A stretch of 64,000 nucleotides of DNA from Epinephelus fuscoguttatus (GCF_011397635.1 NC_064753.1:33380322-33444321); one strand, 5' to 3'. Shown: positions 24,530 through 40,873, counted from the first letter of the stretch. Notes: generated by a model not told the origin, from the letters alone. A program made the numbers and translations.

Positions 24530-25585
24530 CATTCAAGTGGAAGAATTGTACTAACATTTGAAAGAAAAAAACAACCTGCCAGTGTCGTGTCCTCACTATC
24601 TTTCACCGCTCTTCTGTCGTTCTCCCCTCAGTAACCTTTGGTTAGGGTTAACAGGTAAATTGGGCAATAAGAGGACATTAACTGAGTGCTAATGGCAGTA
24701 GACGATTTCCTCACAGCGGAAAGCATGGCAGAAAACATGCTATCATGAGCAATAAGCTTCAACCCCAAAGTAGCAATTAGATGCAGATTTAAAAGTCATT
24801 TTAGAGAGCAGAATGTGGCTGAAAGACAGTGTGTTTTTAACACTCTGTACTACTGAAACTGAGTTGATGTGTGGAGAAGTGAAACAGAGAGCACAAACAG
24901 CCAGCTGGCGGAGATCTTCAAAGCACTTGATGGTTCTGAATATCCTCATAAGTGGGGAGATAATGCATGGTGGAGAGGGCCAGCGAGATAGCAGGGTGAA
25001 AGTAATGATGTCTTGTTGTGGCTGATAAGGTGTATTTATCTTCTATCTCCCATGTCTATGCACAATGGGGCCCTTGTATGGGTGATAGTAAAACACAGGG
25101 CTGTTAGATGGAAGGATCCATTAAATGGTCATAAAACTCACACTGAAGCAGATTATGTTGAAAGGAAGCTTTTGTTTCCAGTGTGGAAAAAATAAACAGG
25201 TGAGCTTGGAAAGAGATTGGACAGCCACAAGGTTGGAATTCCCCAATTTAGATGTGAAACAGACTCTGGACCCTTTGCCGTTTTATTTGGTCCGCCTCTA
25301 TTGTGGTTTATCAAATGTGTCCACTTTATCAAGCTGCCATTGATCAGCTCAGATCATATCTGAAAGATCATGTCATTAAATGAACACACCAAAGTGACAC
25401 CTTTAATTTGGGCAATAGGCATTTATTTAAATATCTAATATGCACAAATATGTTGTTTTTAATTAAATACGGTTGTGTTTACAGACATGTTACACATAGT
25501 ATGTACTTGTCACTTAACCAAATTTAATACCTGTGGTTGTTTACTTGGAGACAAATCATTCCTATATGAGTTTTTAAATGATATG
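24530..25585. other. No gene recognised
   Basis: Non-coding. The part from about 25120 to 25430 is repeat-free and might be regulatory, but there is no specific motif to cite. Confidence 0.4.
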
Positions 25586-25589
25586 ATTT

Positions 25590-25870
25590 CAACTTATAGG
25601 GTGCTTTAACACCTGCCCTGTTTGGTTCAATTCAATCAAACTCAAGTTCCTTTGCCTCCTAAGTGCGGTTCATTTGGGCAGGTGCGAACACAGCAATCAC
25701 ACTCCGGTGCACACCAAAACAACCAGACTGACCTTCTTGAAGAGGTGGTCTTGGTCTGGTTCCAAACGAACTTTGGTGCGGTTCATTTGTGGTGAGAACG
25801 TGTTCCAACCTGGATCTGAACCAACTGCAGTCACATGACACATTGTTTGGGTTAAACATGAGCATGTTAC
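25590..25870. repeat. Dispersed MITE-like repeat
   Basis: Contains internally repeated phrases GTGCGGTTCATTTG...GTGAGAAC and GTGCGGTTCATTTGGGCAGGTGCGAAC, a composition I associate with a fish MITE family. Ends not resolved. Confidence 0.4.
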
Positions 25871-25879
25871 AGTTCTGGA

Positions 25880-28380
25880 GGATTATTAATGTACTGCCCT
25901 AATATGCACATTGGACGCAGTCAACCATCAAAACATTGTTTTATAGTTGGAGCCGCGCCTTGTTTTCAAACTGTATGGTTTGCCTAAAATGAACAATGAC
26001 AGCAATATAGTCCACGATGACCAGCGCTAAAATCAACCTGCATAGTTGTCCCTCCACTGTGACATTAGAAAGTGTCGCACTGGCAGCTGGCGGATGTGAA
26101 CATTTTTTCTCATTAGGGTGCTAGGATTTACGAATGATACGATGTGAATGCAAATTGATGTTAGGCTAAGCTTTTTTAGCTACTTTGATTTAGCTGAAGC
26201 ATTTGCCATAAACACAAACGTTTGTTGCAGCTATATAATTGACAAAATACTAATGCTTCTGTGATTGTGGTTATCAGGGGGGCTGTGAAAAGTTCACTCC
26301 AAATGCTGGCATGAATAGCCTATGTAGTCACTCCAGCATTGTTATTCAAAACGTGTTTTCATCACTTTCCTATGAGCTCTTCTTGCGCTGCTGGGAAATA
26401 AACGTATCCATTTTACAAAAAGAAAATTCAACCAGAGCAAATACTTCAAGGTTCAGCAAACGACTGCATTCTCTCACCATCAGCAGCTCCTGAAAGTGCT
26501 GATACACACCTGATGAGAGGAGTGGGGAGAGGCCAAAGTAGCAAAGACAGGCAGAAGGAAATTCACATCCAAGGGCTGGATGTCATATGGCAAAGCTCAA
26601 TATTGGTTAATAAATGACGGGGACAGGGTACTGAGACCGAGAAGAGAAGTAAAACTCTAATAAATTACTTTTATCTCCTTAATGAGACAACATTAATTTT
26701 GGTCTCAAGGTCTGGCAGAAAGTGAGCTGATTAATCGTCTGCTTTTAACATTGTGGGAATTAGTCTAATTACCAAGGGTACAGGGAGCTGATCTTCAGCA
26801 CAGAAAGTCCATTGTGCACCTGAATCATTTATCATAGCAACGGTCCGGACATTGTACTCCAGGCCTGGTGGGAAAACTGGAGCTGGTGGACAGCGTCCCT
26901 GAAAGCTACATGTGTCACAACAAGCCTGAAGAAAGAGCAGATACAGGAATATATGTAGGAACATGTGCACATAGGAAGCAAGTTGTATCAGGATGAATCA
27001 GCACATCTGTAAAGTTATCAAACAGTAAATCTGTCATGATCCATGGTGTTGACATGTTTTTTTATATGATCCATGTTATCAGACTGACAATCTGTAGGAG
27101 CTCCTGAACTTTCTTTAGTCTCAGTTATCAACAGCGTGAAGGGTCTTATCAGAACGTTAAATAAGCCAGCGAGGATCAGCAACCCACTGGGAGTCAATAA
27201 TGTGCAGATGAGGCCAGCACACAGAGAACACAACAGCATGGCGGGATTAGTTTTAGGACAGGGCAAGCTGTCTCAGAGCTGTGGTAATGATTGAGAAATA
27301 TGCCTGTAATTGCTGATAAGCTCTTTAATGTTTCAGTAAAGTCCTGTCGGCCTCTAAGTTTACTGACACATAAATCGTCGATAAACTTAAGGGCCGGCGG
27401 TCTCTTTGAACCAATTGTCTTCTCACGGTGTGAAGGGTGTGTGCTGCATTTTGAGAGCTCTGCAAAGGGTTCAAGAGGGCATGTGCATGCAAGGACAAGT
27501 GTGTAAGGAGTAAAAAGGAGGTACGGAATGAGAGTTTATGTTGGTCAGATCAGAGTCAACAGCCACAACAAGGACCCTTCATTACACTGGGTTTGCTTTT
27601 TAATACACAGAGCTAAACAATGCAGGCATAATGCTGCCCCACTGTGTGATTTTAGACAGTATGCCAGTGTTCCGGAAGCAAAAGAGGCGTGATATGGAAC
27701 ACAACAGCATTGGCCTTTAGTGTGATACAACATATGTATCGGGGCAGCACTCTCTAAACAATATAGGGCATAACATGGCAACAACAGTCATTTACCATCC
27801 CTGTTATATGGCAGTTGATTTAGTCCTCTGCTTGGAGGGTAAAGAGCGCCAGGACCTTATGATTTTTCCAATTTGCGGACATTTTCTAGTACCGTTCTTC
27901 TTCTTTCAGTTAGCTGCTAACTGCTGCTAGCTGCTTTTTAAATGCAAAATGTAACGCCCGTTCTGCTGGCTATCCCTTTTACACAGCCGTTGATTACTAG
28001 CATTGTTACTTCCACTGCTGCCAGCTTAAGGGCGAGAATGCCCTCGTAACTTTTATACAGAACAAGGAGGAATAATGGTGCAACATTACCGCCTTGAGTA
28101 GGCATATAAAAGGGGCTAATTTAAGGATAAATAAACGTTAAAATAATCTATTGGAAGAATGATGTCTTGCTATTGTTGTTGTTTTTGACTCAGTTGTGAG
28201 CATCATCTACACTGCTGAAGTATTCAACAGCGTCACAGTAAATCATCAAGTCCCATTGTGCTGCACAGTGGCTGAATCTGATCTCTGAAAGGTTTGTCCC
28301 TGATGAGTCAATGTAGGACCACATGACTATCTCTGCTATGTATTGATGTTAAGCAAAGGGAAGCCAAAATAAAGAGTCCA
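25880..28380. other. No firm gene
   Basis: Apart from the possible exon at 26773-26925, only unassignable short frames. Repeat density is low in 26620-27300. Confidence 0.4.
26773..26925 (-). other. Possible orphan coding exon, unrecognised
   Basis: On the minus strand a CTCTTTCTTCAG acceptor is followed by exactly 51 open codons and a G|GTAATT donor. The product has five cysteines (ACCDTCSFQGRC early on, FCAED late) and a PPGLEYNVRTVA stretch that superficially recalls a fibronectin III strand. I could not join it to another exon with confidence; a hydrophobic frame at 27018-27266 on the same strand could be upstream. It may be chance. Confidence 0.2.
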
Positions 28381-28389
28381 GAGCCATGC

Positions 28390-28720
28390 TAGCAGCTCTG
28401 TGAGGCTATACTGAAGTTAAACATCAACATGCTAACATGCTCATTTTCAGCATGTTCAGTGTTTATCAGTGATCATCTTAGTTAAGTTTAACATTTGCAA
28501 AGTCCTACTCTAGCACTGAACACAAACAACAGCAGAGGCTGATGAGAGTGTCATTAGTTTTGTAGGTATTAAACCATATTGACCTGATGATGGCGCTGGA
28601 TAAAAAGGGAAATGTTAGGACAAGCCATCCAATAACCGAACTGTTCAAATATTTCACTTTAGACCAAAGTGGTGGGCCAACCACAGCCCTGTTGTTCCTG
28701 GGGTGGGGGGAAGCCCTCTT
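28390..28720 (+). repeat. Dispersed teleost repeat, copy 2 of 3
   Basis: Same family as 14340-15080: 'catgctaacatgctcattttcagcatg', 'gaggctgatgagagtgtcattagttttg', 'gacctgatgatggcgctggat', ending near 'gaccaaagtggtgggcca'. Confidence 0.6.
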
Positions 28721-28724
28721 GTGA

Positions 28725-28965
28725 GGCGTTTGCATGCTCTCCCCATGTCAGTGTGGGTTTTCTCTGGGTGCTCCGGCTTCCTCCCACAGTCCAGACACAT
28801 GTAGGTTAATTGTTGACTCTAAATTGGCTGTAGGTGTGAATGTGAGTGTGAATGGCTGTCTGTCTCTATGTGTCAGCCCTGTAGTCTGGAGACCTGTCCA
28901 GGGTGTACCCTGCCTCTTGCCAAGTGTCAGCTGGGATTAACGGTTACAGAAAATGAACAAATTGA
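28725..28965 (+). repeat. Retroelement 3'-type repeat
   Basis: Carries GTGGGTTTTCTCTGGGTGCTCCGGCTTCCTCCCACAGTCCA-type text, 'aattggctgtaggtgtgaatgtgagtgtgaatgg', 'tccagggtgtaccctgcctct' and a GGTTACAGAAAATG tail. I recognise this as one of the most abundant fish interspersed repeats; polarity is plus. Directly abuts the previous repeat. Confidence 0.65.
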
Positions 28966-29269
28966 GTAATTTAAAAAGCCTTCACCGGGAGCCTATTTGT
29001 CGCGGTTTGTGTGTGGGAATTATAAGTGTGTGACACATGGTATTATCTTACATTATTTCCTGTTTAAATGGATGTGTTATTGATGCTTTGATGTAATTTT
29101 AAAACGTTTAAAATGAATTCTCTATATTCTCTATCTACAACATGTGAGTGATAACATGTTATCGAGGCTATTGTGCACAGATAGAAATACAGGTTTAGCA
29201 TTGAGATTTTGGCTTTGTGCCTTGGGCAAAAAAAGTTTGAAAACCACTGGGCCACAGCAGCGTTTGATT

Positions 29270-29480
29270 TCTTCAAGGAGAGGGACAGTGTGCAAAGCGC
29301 TGCTCAGAGGGCAGCAGACACTGGAGGCGGGAGCTCAGTTTCAAGCACCCATTCAATTTAATTTGTGCGCCTCTGTCAACAGGCCCGGGTGACGGATTTA
29401 CCCGTGGCCTGGCTATTTAAATTACTTTCAAATCATAAAAGCAAGGGAACGAGGCTTTTGAGGGGGAAGAGGTTGAGAGA
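29270..29480. promoter_or_regulatory. Candidate conserved non-coding element
   Basis: Repeat-free block with CAATTTAATTTG and TTTAAATTACTTTCAAATCATAAA cores, about 4 kb upstream of mnx2. No coding frame. Inference from composition only. Confidence 0.25.
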
Positions 29481-30047
29481 AACAGGCAGAAAGCGGCACT
29501 GATTTCCCTGGAGCAAATTACCTCTATATCAGCGCCGGAGACAGGCGGTAATCTGCCTGATAGAGAGCGGAGGCCGAGAGACACAGAGCCACACTGGTGA
29601 GGAGGAGACAGAGAGAGAGAGGTGGGCGGACCTGAAAGACCGCTCCAATTTTCTGGAGGTCAACTTCACGCACGCACACACGCACGTGCATCAGCCAATT
29701 ACATATCATGAGTGGGGGGTCTTATAAAGATTCCCCCATGTAGTGTTTTATTCATATCTGCAGAATGGATTTCAATTTCCTTGTGTGGGTGGAGGTGGGA
29801 GCTGCAGCTGGATTAGACTGTAACATTGTGACATCTGCACTGGATGTTTGTTAGTGAGGGTGTTTGAAGTGATGAAGAACTAATGAAGCCAACTATAAAT
29901 ATTAAAAATCATCAGCACCAAACAGCAGCTTCAGTTATTTCTGAATGAGACATTTATTCAGGGCCGTAATCATCTCTTTAACATTGGGGGTGACCATTTT
30001 GAATCACCTTCCCCCCTCCAGGGCAACACATTCTTACCCTGACCTCG

Positions 30048-30483
30048 TCACATATTGGCGTTTAGTCATGGACTTTCCATGTCCACATATGATGTGAAAG
30101 GTACCCTGGGTGTGTTGGTTGGTCAAGTTCTGCCTGTTACATGCATTGTCTTCTTTCAAAATATACTTTAATTTTCCTTCAACAACAACCGCACATGGTT
30201 GGGTTTAGGACAAAGAACAGGGTTTGAGAATCTTATGCTCTCTCAGGTTAAAGTCGTTGTTTGTTGGACCCATCCACCACCCCTCATGCCCGCCCCAGCT
30301 GGACTTTCACCGCCTTAACGTTTCCCCCTGACGCCACCAGGCACCGTTAAACTATAACGGCAAGCAGCCGTGTATCATGCCAAAATTGAAAGATGCCTTT
30401 TTTCGTTGGTTTCTGACGCTGCAAGTCACTGCCCAAGTGCTGGATTTCAACTACTTCGGAGTGAGACCATGTTCTCAAGATGG
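30048..30483 (+). repeat. Dispersed repeat pair, copy B
   Basis: Homologous to copy A at 15835-16393 in the same orientation; shorter in the middle. Ends near GTGAGACCATGTTCTC versus GTGAAACTGGGCTCTC in copy A. Confidence 0.8.
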
Positions 30484-30842
30484 GTCTGGTTGGAATTCTC
30501 CCCCAGGTGAAATTTGTAGAAACCTAACAGCTAAACTGATCATTTTACAGCATTCGAAACAAAAATCTTAATGCGGGGGTTCTCAGAGTTTTTACGACTG
30601 AGTGCCATTTTAGAGAGCCAACATATGAGTGGGGGCCGCAGGAAATGACATTTTCAGTAACTTTTATATATAACATACTATGACCATTTTTCCTGACATT
30701 TACTGTGACAAACTAACATTTTACCAAACCTATAACAGTACATATGAAAGTAATGAAATAGAGACAGTACAGTGTTTGACACTGTAGCTGCAGGGTATGG
30801 CAACACCACTTGGACAAACCACTTGCAGAACTGTATACTAGT

Positions 30843-30879
30843 AGTAATAATAATAATAACAATAATAATAATAATAATG
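30843..30879. repeat. (AAT)n microsatellite, interrupted
   Basis: About 12 AAT units with one AAC interruption. Confidence 0.9.
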
Positions 30880-30995
30880 GTAGTTTGTTAAGTTTATTTG
30901 TGATTCTGATCACATTTACTAACGCATCTAACGATCACATTTAATGTTAATCGCTGCCTAGCATTCATTTAATCATCATCATGAATTACTGTCTA

Positions 30996-31320
30996 ATAGG
31001 GCTGCAACAAACAATTGTTTTAATTATGAATTCATTTCATTAATTTGTCAATTGATTATTTGGTCCTTAAAGTCTCAGTTAATAGTGAAAAATGCCCATC
31101 GTAACTTCCCAGTGCTCATGTGGTACAGTACCTGTTATGTTATATTTTGTTATGTCTGACCAGCAACTTACAGATAGTCCACTTACTTTCAAAAAAGACC
31201 GAGAAAATCAGAAAATACTCATATTTGAGAAGCTGAAGGTGAATTTGTCCTGAACCGTGAATCAATTATAAAAATTTTGCCAATTAATTGTGTTGCTGAA
31301 TTAATCAATCAGTTGCGTTA
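30996..31320. repeat. Dispersed repeat of the 'GGGCTGCAAC...AATCGATTA' type
   Basis: Starts AATAGGGCTGCAACAAACAATTG and continues through 'gtcaattgattatttggtcc' and a terminal 'gttgctgaattaatcaatcagttgcg'. Related copies occur at 46255-46560 and 48200-48395. Confidence 0.55.
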
Positions 31321-31819
31321 GCTCTGGAGAATGAAGTCGGGAGCTGCAGATGCAAATTAGCAATATAGCTAACTCTGGCTCAACAGCTGTGTTGTGCATG
31401 GCCCCTGTTAAATAAACTAAACTAAAGCAGATGTCGCACACGTGCAGGGTGACACTGAGGTCATGTCGTCTATTTTTAATCTTATTATTCTTCTTAACAT
31501 ATAGGCCTACAACTAAAAATGTATACTTGGTGGGTATAGGCTTCCAGGATTACAATATCTTTATACTTAGCATATTTAGATTTGATTAGGTTAGAAATAG
31601 GTAAGTAAGGAATAAATAGAAGTCTCTGAAACAACATTTGAAAAAAGTTAATCTTCTCTATTTACAAATGTTGAGCATTAGTGTTGGCCCTTTTGCATCA
31701 ACATGCAGATTCTCATTATAAAATGCTTCGAATAACGTCCCAGATAAGAGGCATTGTCTTAATTCATATCTATTCACTGGTTGAGCACAGACCAGGTTTT
31801 AAGACCTTAACCTGCAGTC

Positions 31820-32255
31820 CAGTGATACTCAACTTACGGCCTGTGGGCCAAATCTGGTTGCCAGGTGGCCCACTGACCATTTCCTGAATCACAATTAAAA
31901 TAAATGTTTCTTTTTTTGTACTTTGAATGTAAATAGGGTGCTATACAGTGCATAAAAAGTTCAAAATATAGCTTGTTTATTTTTTAAAAAGTGCCCCAGA
32001 CCCTCCCAACAGAGGCTCGGACTAAGCCCAGACTGTCCTCAGATCCTAGACACACCTCTGACCTGTGCTGGGCTGCTACGACGGGATTTGTCTTTTGCTA
32101 AAGATGAGTAAGGACAGCAAAGAAATGTGGAAAACGGGCAATTCATTTATTATTTACAGATAAATACTATTAATGTTTGTTGATTAACTGGCCCCTTGCC
32201 TCCTGTCATTTTGCATTAGTGGCCCCTGCATAGCAAAGCAGGTTGAGTACCCCTG
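31820..32255. mobile_element. hAT-like MITE, degenerate
   Basis: Left end CAGTGATACTCAACTTACGG and right end, read in reverse, CAGGGGTACTCAACCTGC are similar inverted ends; the inside is non-coding and mentions 'ggcctgtgggccaaatctgg'. The flanking octamers match poorly, so the copy is old. Confidence 0.5.
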
Positions 32256-32329
32256 CTGTATCTTATGTTCATGAGGTTTTGTTCAGCTTATAGACACGCA
32301 TGTTGAAAAGAATAAGTCAGACTCCACTT

Positions 32330-32560
32330 CACTTTCTCAGGTCTTAAAATGGCATTAGTTCACCTTAAGCAGGAGGCCAATTAACTTATAGCCTCTTCTG
32401 CCAAGTCATTACACTTTTATACGGTTTGTGTGCAATTCCTGATCATAAAATTTAATGGCATTGGTATGGCCTGAGTATGAGCATGAAGCAAGCCATTAAT
32501 ATTAATGATTTAAATACTGGAGTGGACAGAGTGTTTTTTAACGTCACCCAATCAGAGGTA
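32330..32560. promoter_or_regulatory. Candidate conserved non-coding element
   Basis: Repeat-free, with a palindromic-like AGCCATTAATATTAATGATTTAA homeodomain cluster near 32490, 0.8 kb upstream of the mnx2 start. Not tested for conservation. Confidence 0.3.
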
Positions 32561-32759
32561 GCTACCCAGTCACACCGAGACTGCAGCCAATATCTGTTGC
32601 TAAGGTGTGGAGGATGTTTGCAGCACTAATAATTAGTTTGGACAATCAAATCAGTGGATATAATTCTTTGTTTATGGCAAGGTAGTTGCAATCTGTGGTG
32701 AGTATGAGGAGCTGGCAGTAAGATAGATACTGAAAATACAATCGGCTAATCTTCTAATG

Positions 32760-33282
32760 TACCTCCGCGCTTTGATGCAGTTGAAGGTGTTTGCAGGCGG
32801 GACAAGGGTTGGACATTACCTCACTCTGAATGCTTTCTGGGGGGAGAAACGAGCGAGTAATTAGCTGATTAGAGGCCCGTCAGAGCAGCTCAGCCTCCAG
32901 CCAATCCCAGCTCACACCGGCCTGCAGGGGTGGAGGAGGTCGGCTGATGGAGTGAGACACATGCCTCTTTGTGAAGTTAGTGTTTAACACCGCGGGCGCG
33001 ATGTTGCAGAGTGACATGTGCAGGTACAATTTAAGGAAGTAGATGCACATGTAGAGTCTGTGAAAAAGTTTTTTTCTAAGTCGCGAAGATATAAATTGAT
33101 AACTTATCAATGCTTATTTTTGAGTAGCATATAACTTTTAGGAAAACGTAAGGAGATTATATGAGTTCGTGACTGGAAGAGGATCCGCTCTCTGCGCGCT
33201 GACGCACGGCACAGGTGCGCACCCGCCAAGCTCCACACGTTTGTTGTGTTAAGACTCTGCAGTCCAGCTGAGGAGAACTGTC
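32760..33282 (+). promoter_or_regulatory. mnx2: mnx2 proximal promoter and 5' UTR region
   Basis: GC content rises here relative to the desert upstream. A CCAAT box lies at 32901-32905, and CpG-containing blocks are at 32985-33000 and 33185-33240. No convincing TATA box, so the start of transcription is not placed. The ATG at 33283 follows GAGGAGAACTGTC. Confidence 0.4.
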
Positions 33283-36946
<3,664 letters not shown>

Positions 36947-37575
36947 ACAGACACCCAGGAAACACTGGTTTGATTTCCTGAGTGTCACAGAGACATTACA
37001 CTGGGACATGTCTGTGTTTGTGGGCACTCGAGAAGACAATTTCCAAACACACACAAATGACACAAATACACTGTATAAACTATCTGTGAATAAAGTCATC
37101 TGTAAGCACTGTACATTTTGTAGCATGCCGAGAAAAAAAAGGTGCTCATTTCCTCCCTAAATTTAGCTGTCTTCATGCCAATCACCTTCTGGTCATCGTT
37201 GCTCATCCGCTGACAGCTGGAGCTCCACCCAGTGAACATGGGTTCATAGATGGAGACAAGTCATGCATTCAGACAGCGTGAGAATGTACAGCAGCTGCAG
37301 CCTCCACTGCATCATGAAAACAAAATCAAACAAGCTGTGTGATGTGACTGAAGAAACAATACACGCTTAACATCTTCTGCTCCAGATGTTCTGGGGTTTA
37401 ATACTTTTATTTTTGTGCATTTAATATGTAAATATTGATGTTTATTTTATTTCTTTTGTTCCTGATGATGTTCTCTTCACTCAGCCTACATGTAAAAGAA
37501 CTTAATTTATTTGAAGGATTGTAAAGATTAATCATACGTGTATTTATCTGAAACTTGTTTGTGGTGTAACTGTGA

Positions 37576-37581
37576 AATAAA
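37576..37581 (+). terminator. mnx2: Candidate mnx2 polyadenylation signal
   Basis: AATAAA 630 bp after the stop; another AATAAA lies near 37089. Which is used cannot be told from sequence. Confidence 0.4.
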
Positions 37582-37698
37582 AAAATGACAGGAAAAAAGA
37601 AATTAAAAAAAGATCTGAAAAATAAGTTATTGATCAATGTTCCTGATTAGTATGTCCCATCAAAAATTAATAAATGGGCACAAATAATTAGTCATAAG

Positions 37699-38576
37699 CA
37701 GGGGCGTAGGACTGGGGGATAAAGGGGAACTAAGTAGTCTTGAGAGGGTCCACAAGAGCTGCATTTCTACTTAACTCTTCCAGTATTGTACTCTTAGAAC
37801 TGGTGCATAACCTGTGCGTACAAGCACCTAAACCCTCGATCTGTTTTGCATTTTCACTACAGATGGTACTCTTATGTATGTGGGGTTGTTACCGGCTAGC
37901 AATAACTGCGTCACTGTTCCACCAGGCTCTTGCTGTATTTCTTTTTCACTGACGATGCAGAGGACTTCCACAGAACGGGGCCGCACACCAATATTTCCAT
38001 AACAAAAAATAATACGCTGGTGTTTAGAGTCTCCCTCGCAATTGATTGGATATTTAAAAATAGCGGGTTTGTGCGCCGAGTCCTTGTCAAGCAAGAGTGA
38101 CCATTCTCTCCTGACCAATCAATGGACTGCAGTGTTTCTATCTCCAACTCTTAGAATCAATAAACGGTACAGAAGGAAGCAGTTGTATTTATACCATTCC
38201 CAACTTGACAATTGAAACACAAAAATAACTGTTATAATGTCTGACGAACTGAACTGAACCGGACTACTTGATTGAAACGAGGATGAAGATATTTCAATCA
38301 GTTTTTATGGTAGAAGAATATTTATCAACATGTGAACGAATGAATAAGAATGTGGAAAGTCTTTGGGATTAGACCCCGTAGAGATGGTTTGATTTAAGGA
38401 GGGTGACGAATCCATAGTTGAATAGGAAAAAAGGTGAAAGGGTGAGCATGAGAAAGGTCTTCCTGATTGAACTTATGCTGAGCTTCATCAGACTGAATAG
38501 CTTTGGATGTGGGGAGGGACCCATAGAGAATGCCTGTGTTCATGTGCAGGCCACAGAATTTTGTGCTACACCCCTG
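37699..38576. mobile_element. hAT-like non-autonomous element
   Basis: Left end CAGGGGCGTAGGAC and right end GTGCTACACCCCTG form inverted termini. Flanking octamers GTCATAAG and TTGATAAG agree at six of eight positions, consistent with an aged 8-bp duplication. No transposase frame is visible. Confidence 0.5.
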
Positions 38577-38959
38577 TTGATAAGAATAACTTTATTATGT
38601 GAGCTGCATGTAGGCTACTGTGCAGCCAGTAATGAGACACTATATCATTGCCACCTGTCCCCAAAGTCAGAGTTGAATGAGGTTGTCTTGCTCTTCTTGA
38701 AATGCACCTGTAAGATAAAAAGAGGAACAAACACCAAGGAGTGAACTCACAAAAGGCTTGCGTGGCAATTCTCAACACACCTGCAGAGGGTAAAATGCAC
38801 TCATAACTGTGCTGCCAAGCAATTAGCATCCCAGTGTGCTATTTGCATGTTATTTGCATGTATGTGTTATTTGTGTTTGCACTGTAATATCATAACTGCA
38901 GTGTCAAATCAGACCTTGAGATGGTGCAGAAAGTCGTTGCAAGTGATGCCCAAGTCATT

Positions 38960-39240
38960 ATATGTTTTGTGAATTTCCTGGTAAGCATGCCGATGTTCAG
39001 CAGGTACAATGTTTACCATGTTAACCTTCTTAGTTTGGCGTGTTAGTATGCTAATGATGGGACTGTCATTTTGCAGTCCAGCTTCTGTATAGAGAAATTT
39101 CTTTCAAAATCACAAATGTTAATTTGCTGGTGGCACTAGAAGGTCAGTAAACACATCAGGATTCATCCTCTGGGGAACATGAATGTCTGAACAAAATTTC
39201 CAGTCTGGATCGAGGAGACAGACGAACATTTCCATCAAAA
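38960..39240 (+). repeat. Dispersed teleost repeat, copy 3 of 3
   Basis: Shares 'gttagtatgctaatgatgg', 'ttgctggtggcactagaagg', 'attcatcctctggggaacatgaatgtctg' and 'ccagtctggat' blocks with copies at 14340-15080 and 28390-28720. Confidence 0.55.
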
Positions 39241-39439
39241 ATCACACTAAGACAAAAGAAAGAAATGCCACAAAGGTCTACTTAAATCTCACTCTCAGGT
39301 TGATGGTCCATGTTCTCATCAACAATCCAACATAATGGAGGTGAAACTTTTTTGTTCTTCGACTCTTCACGTCTCTTTTAACTCCTCCCTGCTGGTTCAC
39401 AGCCACTGCGCTGCTTCTGGTAGCAAAAGCAGTTCACAG

Positions 39440-39690
39440 TTTTAATTTATTACAAAGGCTCTCAGATATTAATTACTCGGTGGGGTTTACTGATAGCCAA
39501 ATAATTAAGTTAATGAAGAGGAAGTAAAGCAATCAAAAGCCTGATGGTGATGTCACACGGGCCCATTTTAATTTCCAAGAGCAACGGCATGATGAGTGTG
39601 TGTAACTGCGGCAGGGCATTTTAATGGCCACCCATGTAGGGGTTGTGATTAAAGAGCAGATTGGAGGACATGCAATATGGTGTCATTTAG
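39440..39690. promoter_or_regulatory. Candidate conserved non-coding element
   Basis: Repeat-free block with GATATTAATTACTCGG, AAATAATTAAGTTAATGAAG, CATTTTAATTTCC and CATTTTAATGGCC cores, 2.5 kb after mnx2. Not coding. Inference only. Confidence 0.3.
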
Positions 39691-40199
39691 CCCCCTCTCA
39701 GACCATTGTCACATGTTTATATAGTGATTAAATGCATCCTTAACTGGCTGGACACACACTCACACCCCTCTTGTGAAAGGGGGGGGAAAAGCTGTGCAAT
39801 GAGTGGAAGTGCCTTCAAACATTGTTGGGATGCAGACTTTGTTGTAGCTCTCATGTGGTCTGCTCAAAAACAATAAGAAACTGATAGAAGTCTCAAGGTT
39901 ATCATGTAGGCTATATATTTTTTATTTATATCAGCAATCATGTAGGTCATCAAATATGTGAAGGAGAAATTAACTGAGTCTCCACAACAGCAGATGTATG
40001 GCCTCCACTGATGTTTAAAAACTCAACTCACTTGAATTTAACATGCAAAATCATCATTTGCATTCATGAGTCTATGTGTATTATAGTATTTATGTATTTT
40101 TCTCTCCATTAGCTAATTATTATTATACAGCTCCCAAGTAGTTTAAGCAATTTGTGTTGCCTAAAATCCCCTTTTAAATTCAACAGCGTATTTGTTGTC

Positions 40200-40873
40200 T
40201 TAAGGTTGAGTGTTTAGGATTTAGTGGCAGCAAGCTGTGAGGTTGCCGACTACAACCAACTGAAACTTCTCCTGTGTGCTATGTGTGTCCTTTCTAGAGT
40301 CATTGTTTGGTTTGTTCCCTCTGGCTTACTGTAGAAACAACATGGTGGCCTCTGTGGAAGAGGACCCACTGTTGCCAGGTTTGAAGCCAATTTACATAGT
40401 GGCTAAAAGTGGAATTACAACCTCTGCGTGCATCATGTGATGCCTTTGGGCCAAAAAGACTTTCCCATACATCTGTAAATCAGTAGATACATTTTTATGA
40501 GCGTCACAATCCCCACAAAATGACTTGTTTCACCATGGGGATTTGATCCATTTGGTCTGATAACATTTCTAAAGTTTAGAGGAGCTGCACGATTATATCA
40601 TTTTTAACCTCACTTAAGTTAGCAGAGGGCTTAATCAAAGATCCAGGTAATTTTATAAATGGAAATTGAGCTTTTTTGGCTTCATGCGCCACTGAGCAAC
40701 TTCTAGTGTTCTTCATACATCAGTGATGTAGATATAAATAGCCCTGGTAATAAAACCCCATCAATTTTTGACTTAGATTTTAGATGAGTATACACTAATA
40801 AGAATGTGGTTATGAATATTGTATTCCATCTCTGCCAGTACGTCCCTCTAAATCCAACACGCTGGACTTTTCA
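40200..40873 (+). mobile_element. Dispersed MITE-like repeat, nearly full copy
   Basis: Starts TTAAGGTTGAGTGTTTAGGATTTAG and ends CTAAATCCAACACGCTGGACTTTT, which are inverted ends of one another. Inside are 'ctctagagccagtgtttgg'-like and 'gtggaagaggacccact' phrases that I remember from a high-copy fish repeat. A truncated copy on the other strand is at 930-1135. Confidence 0.6.
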
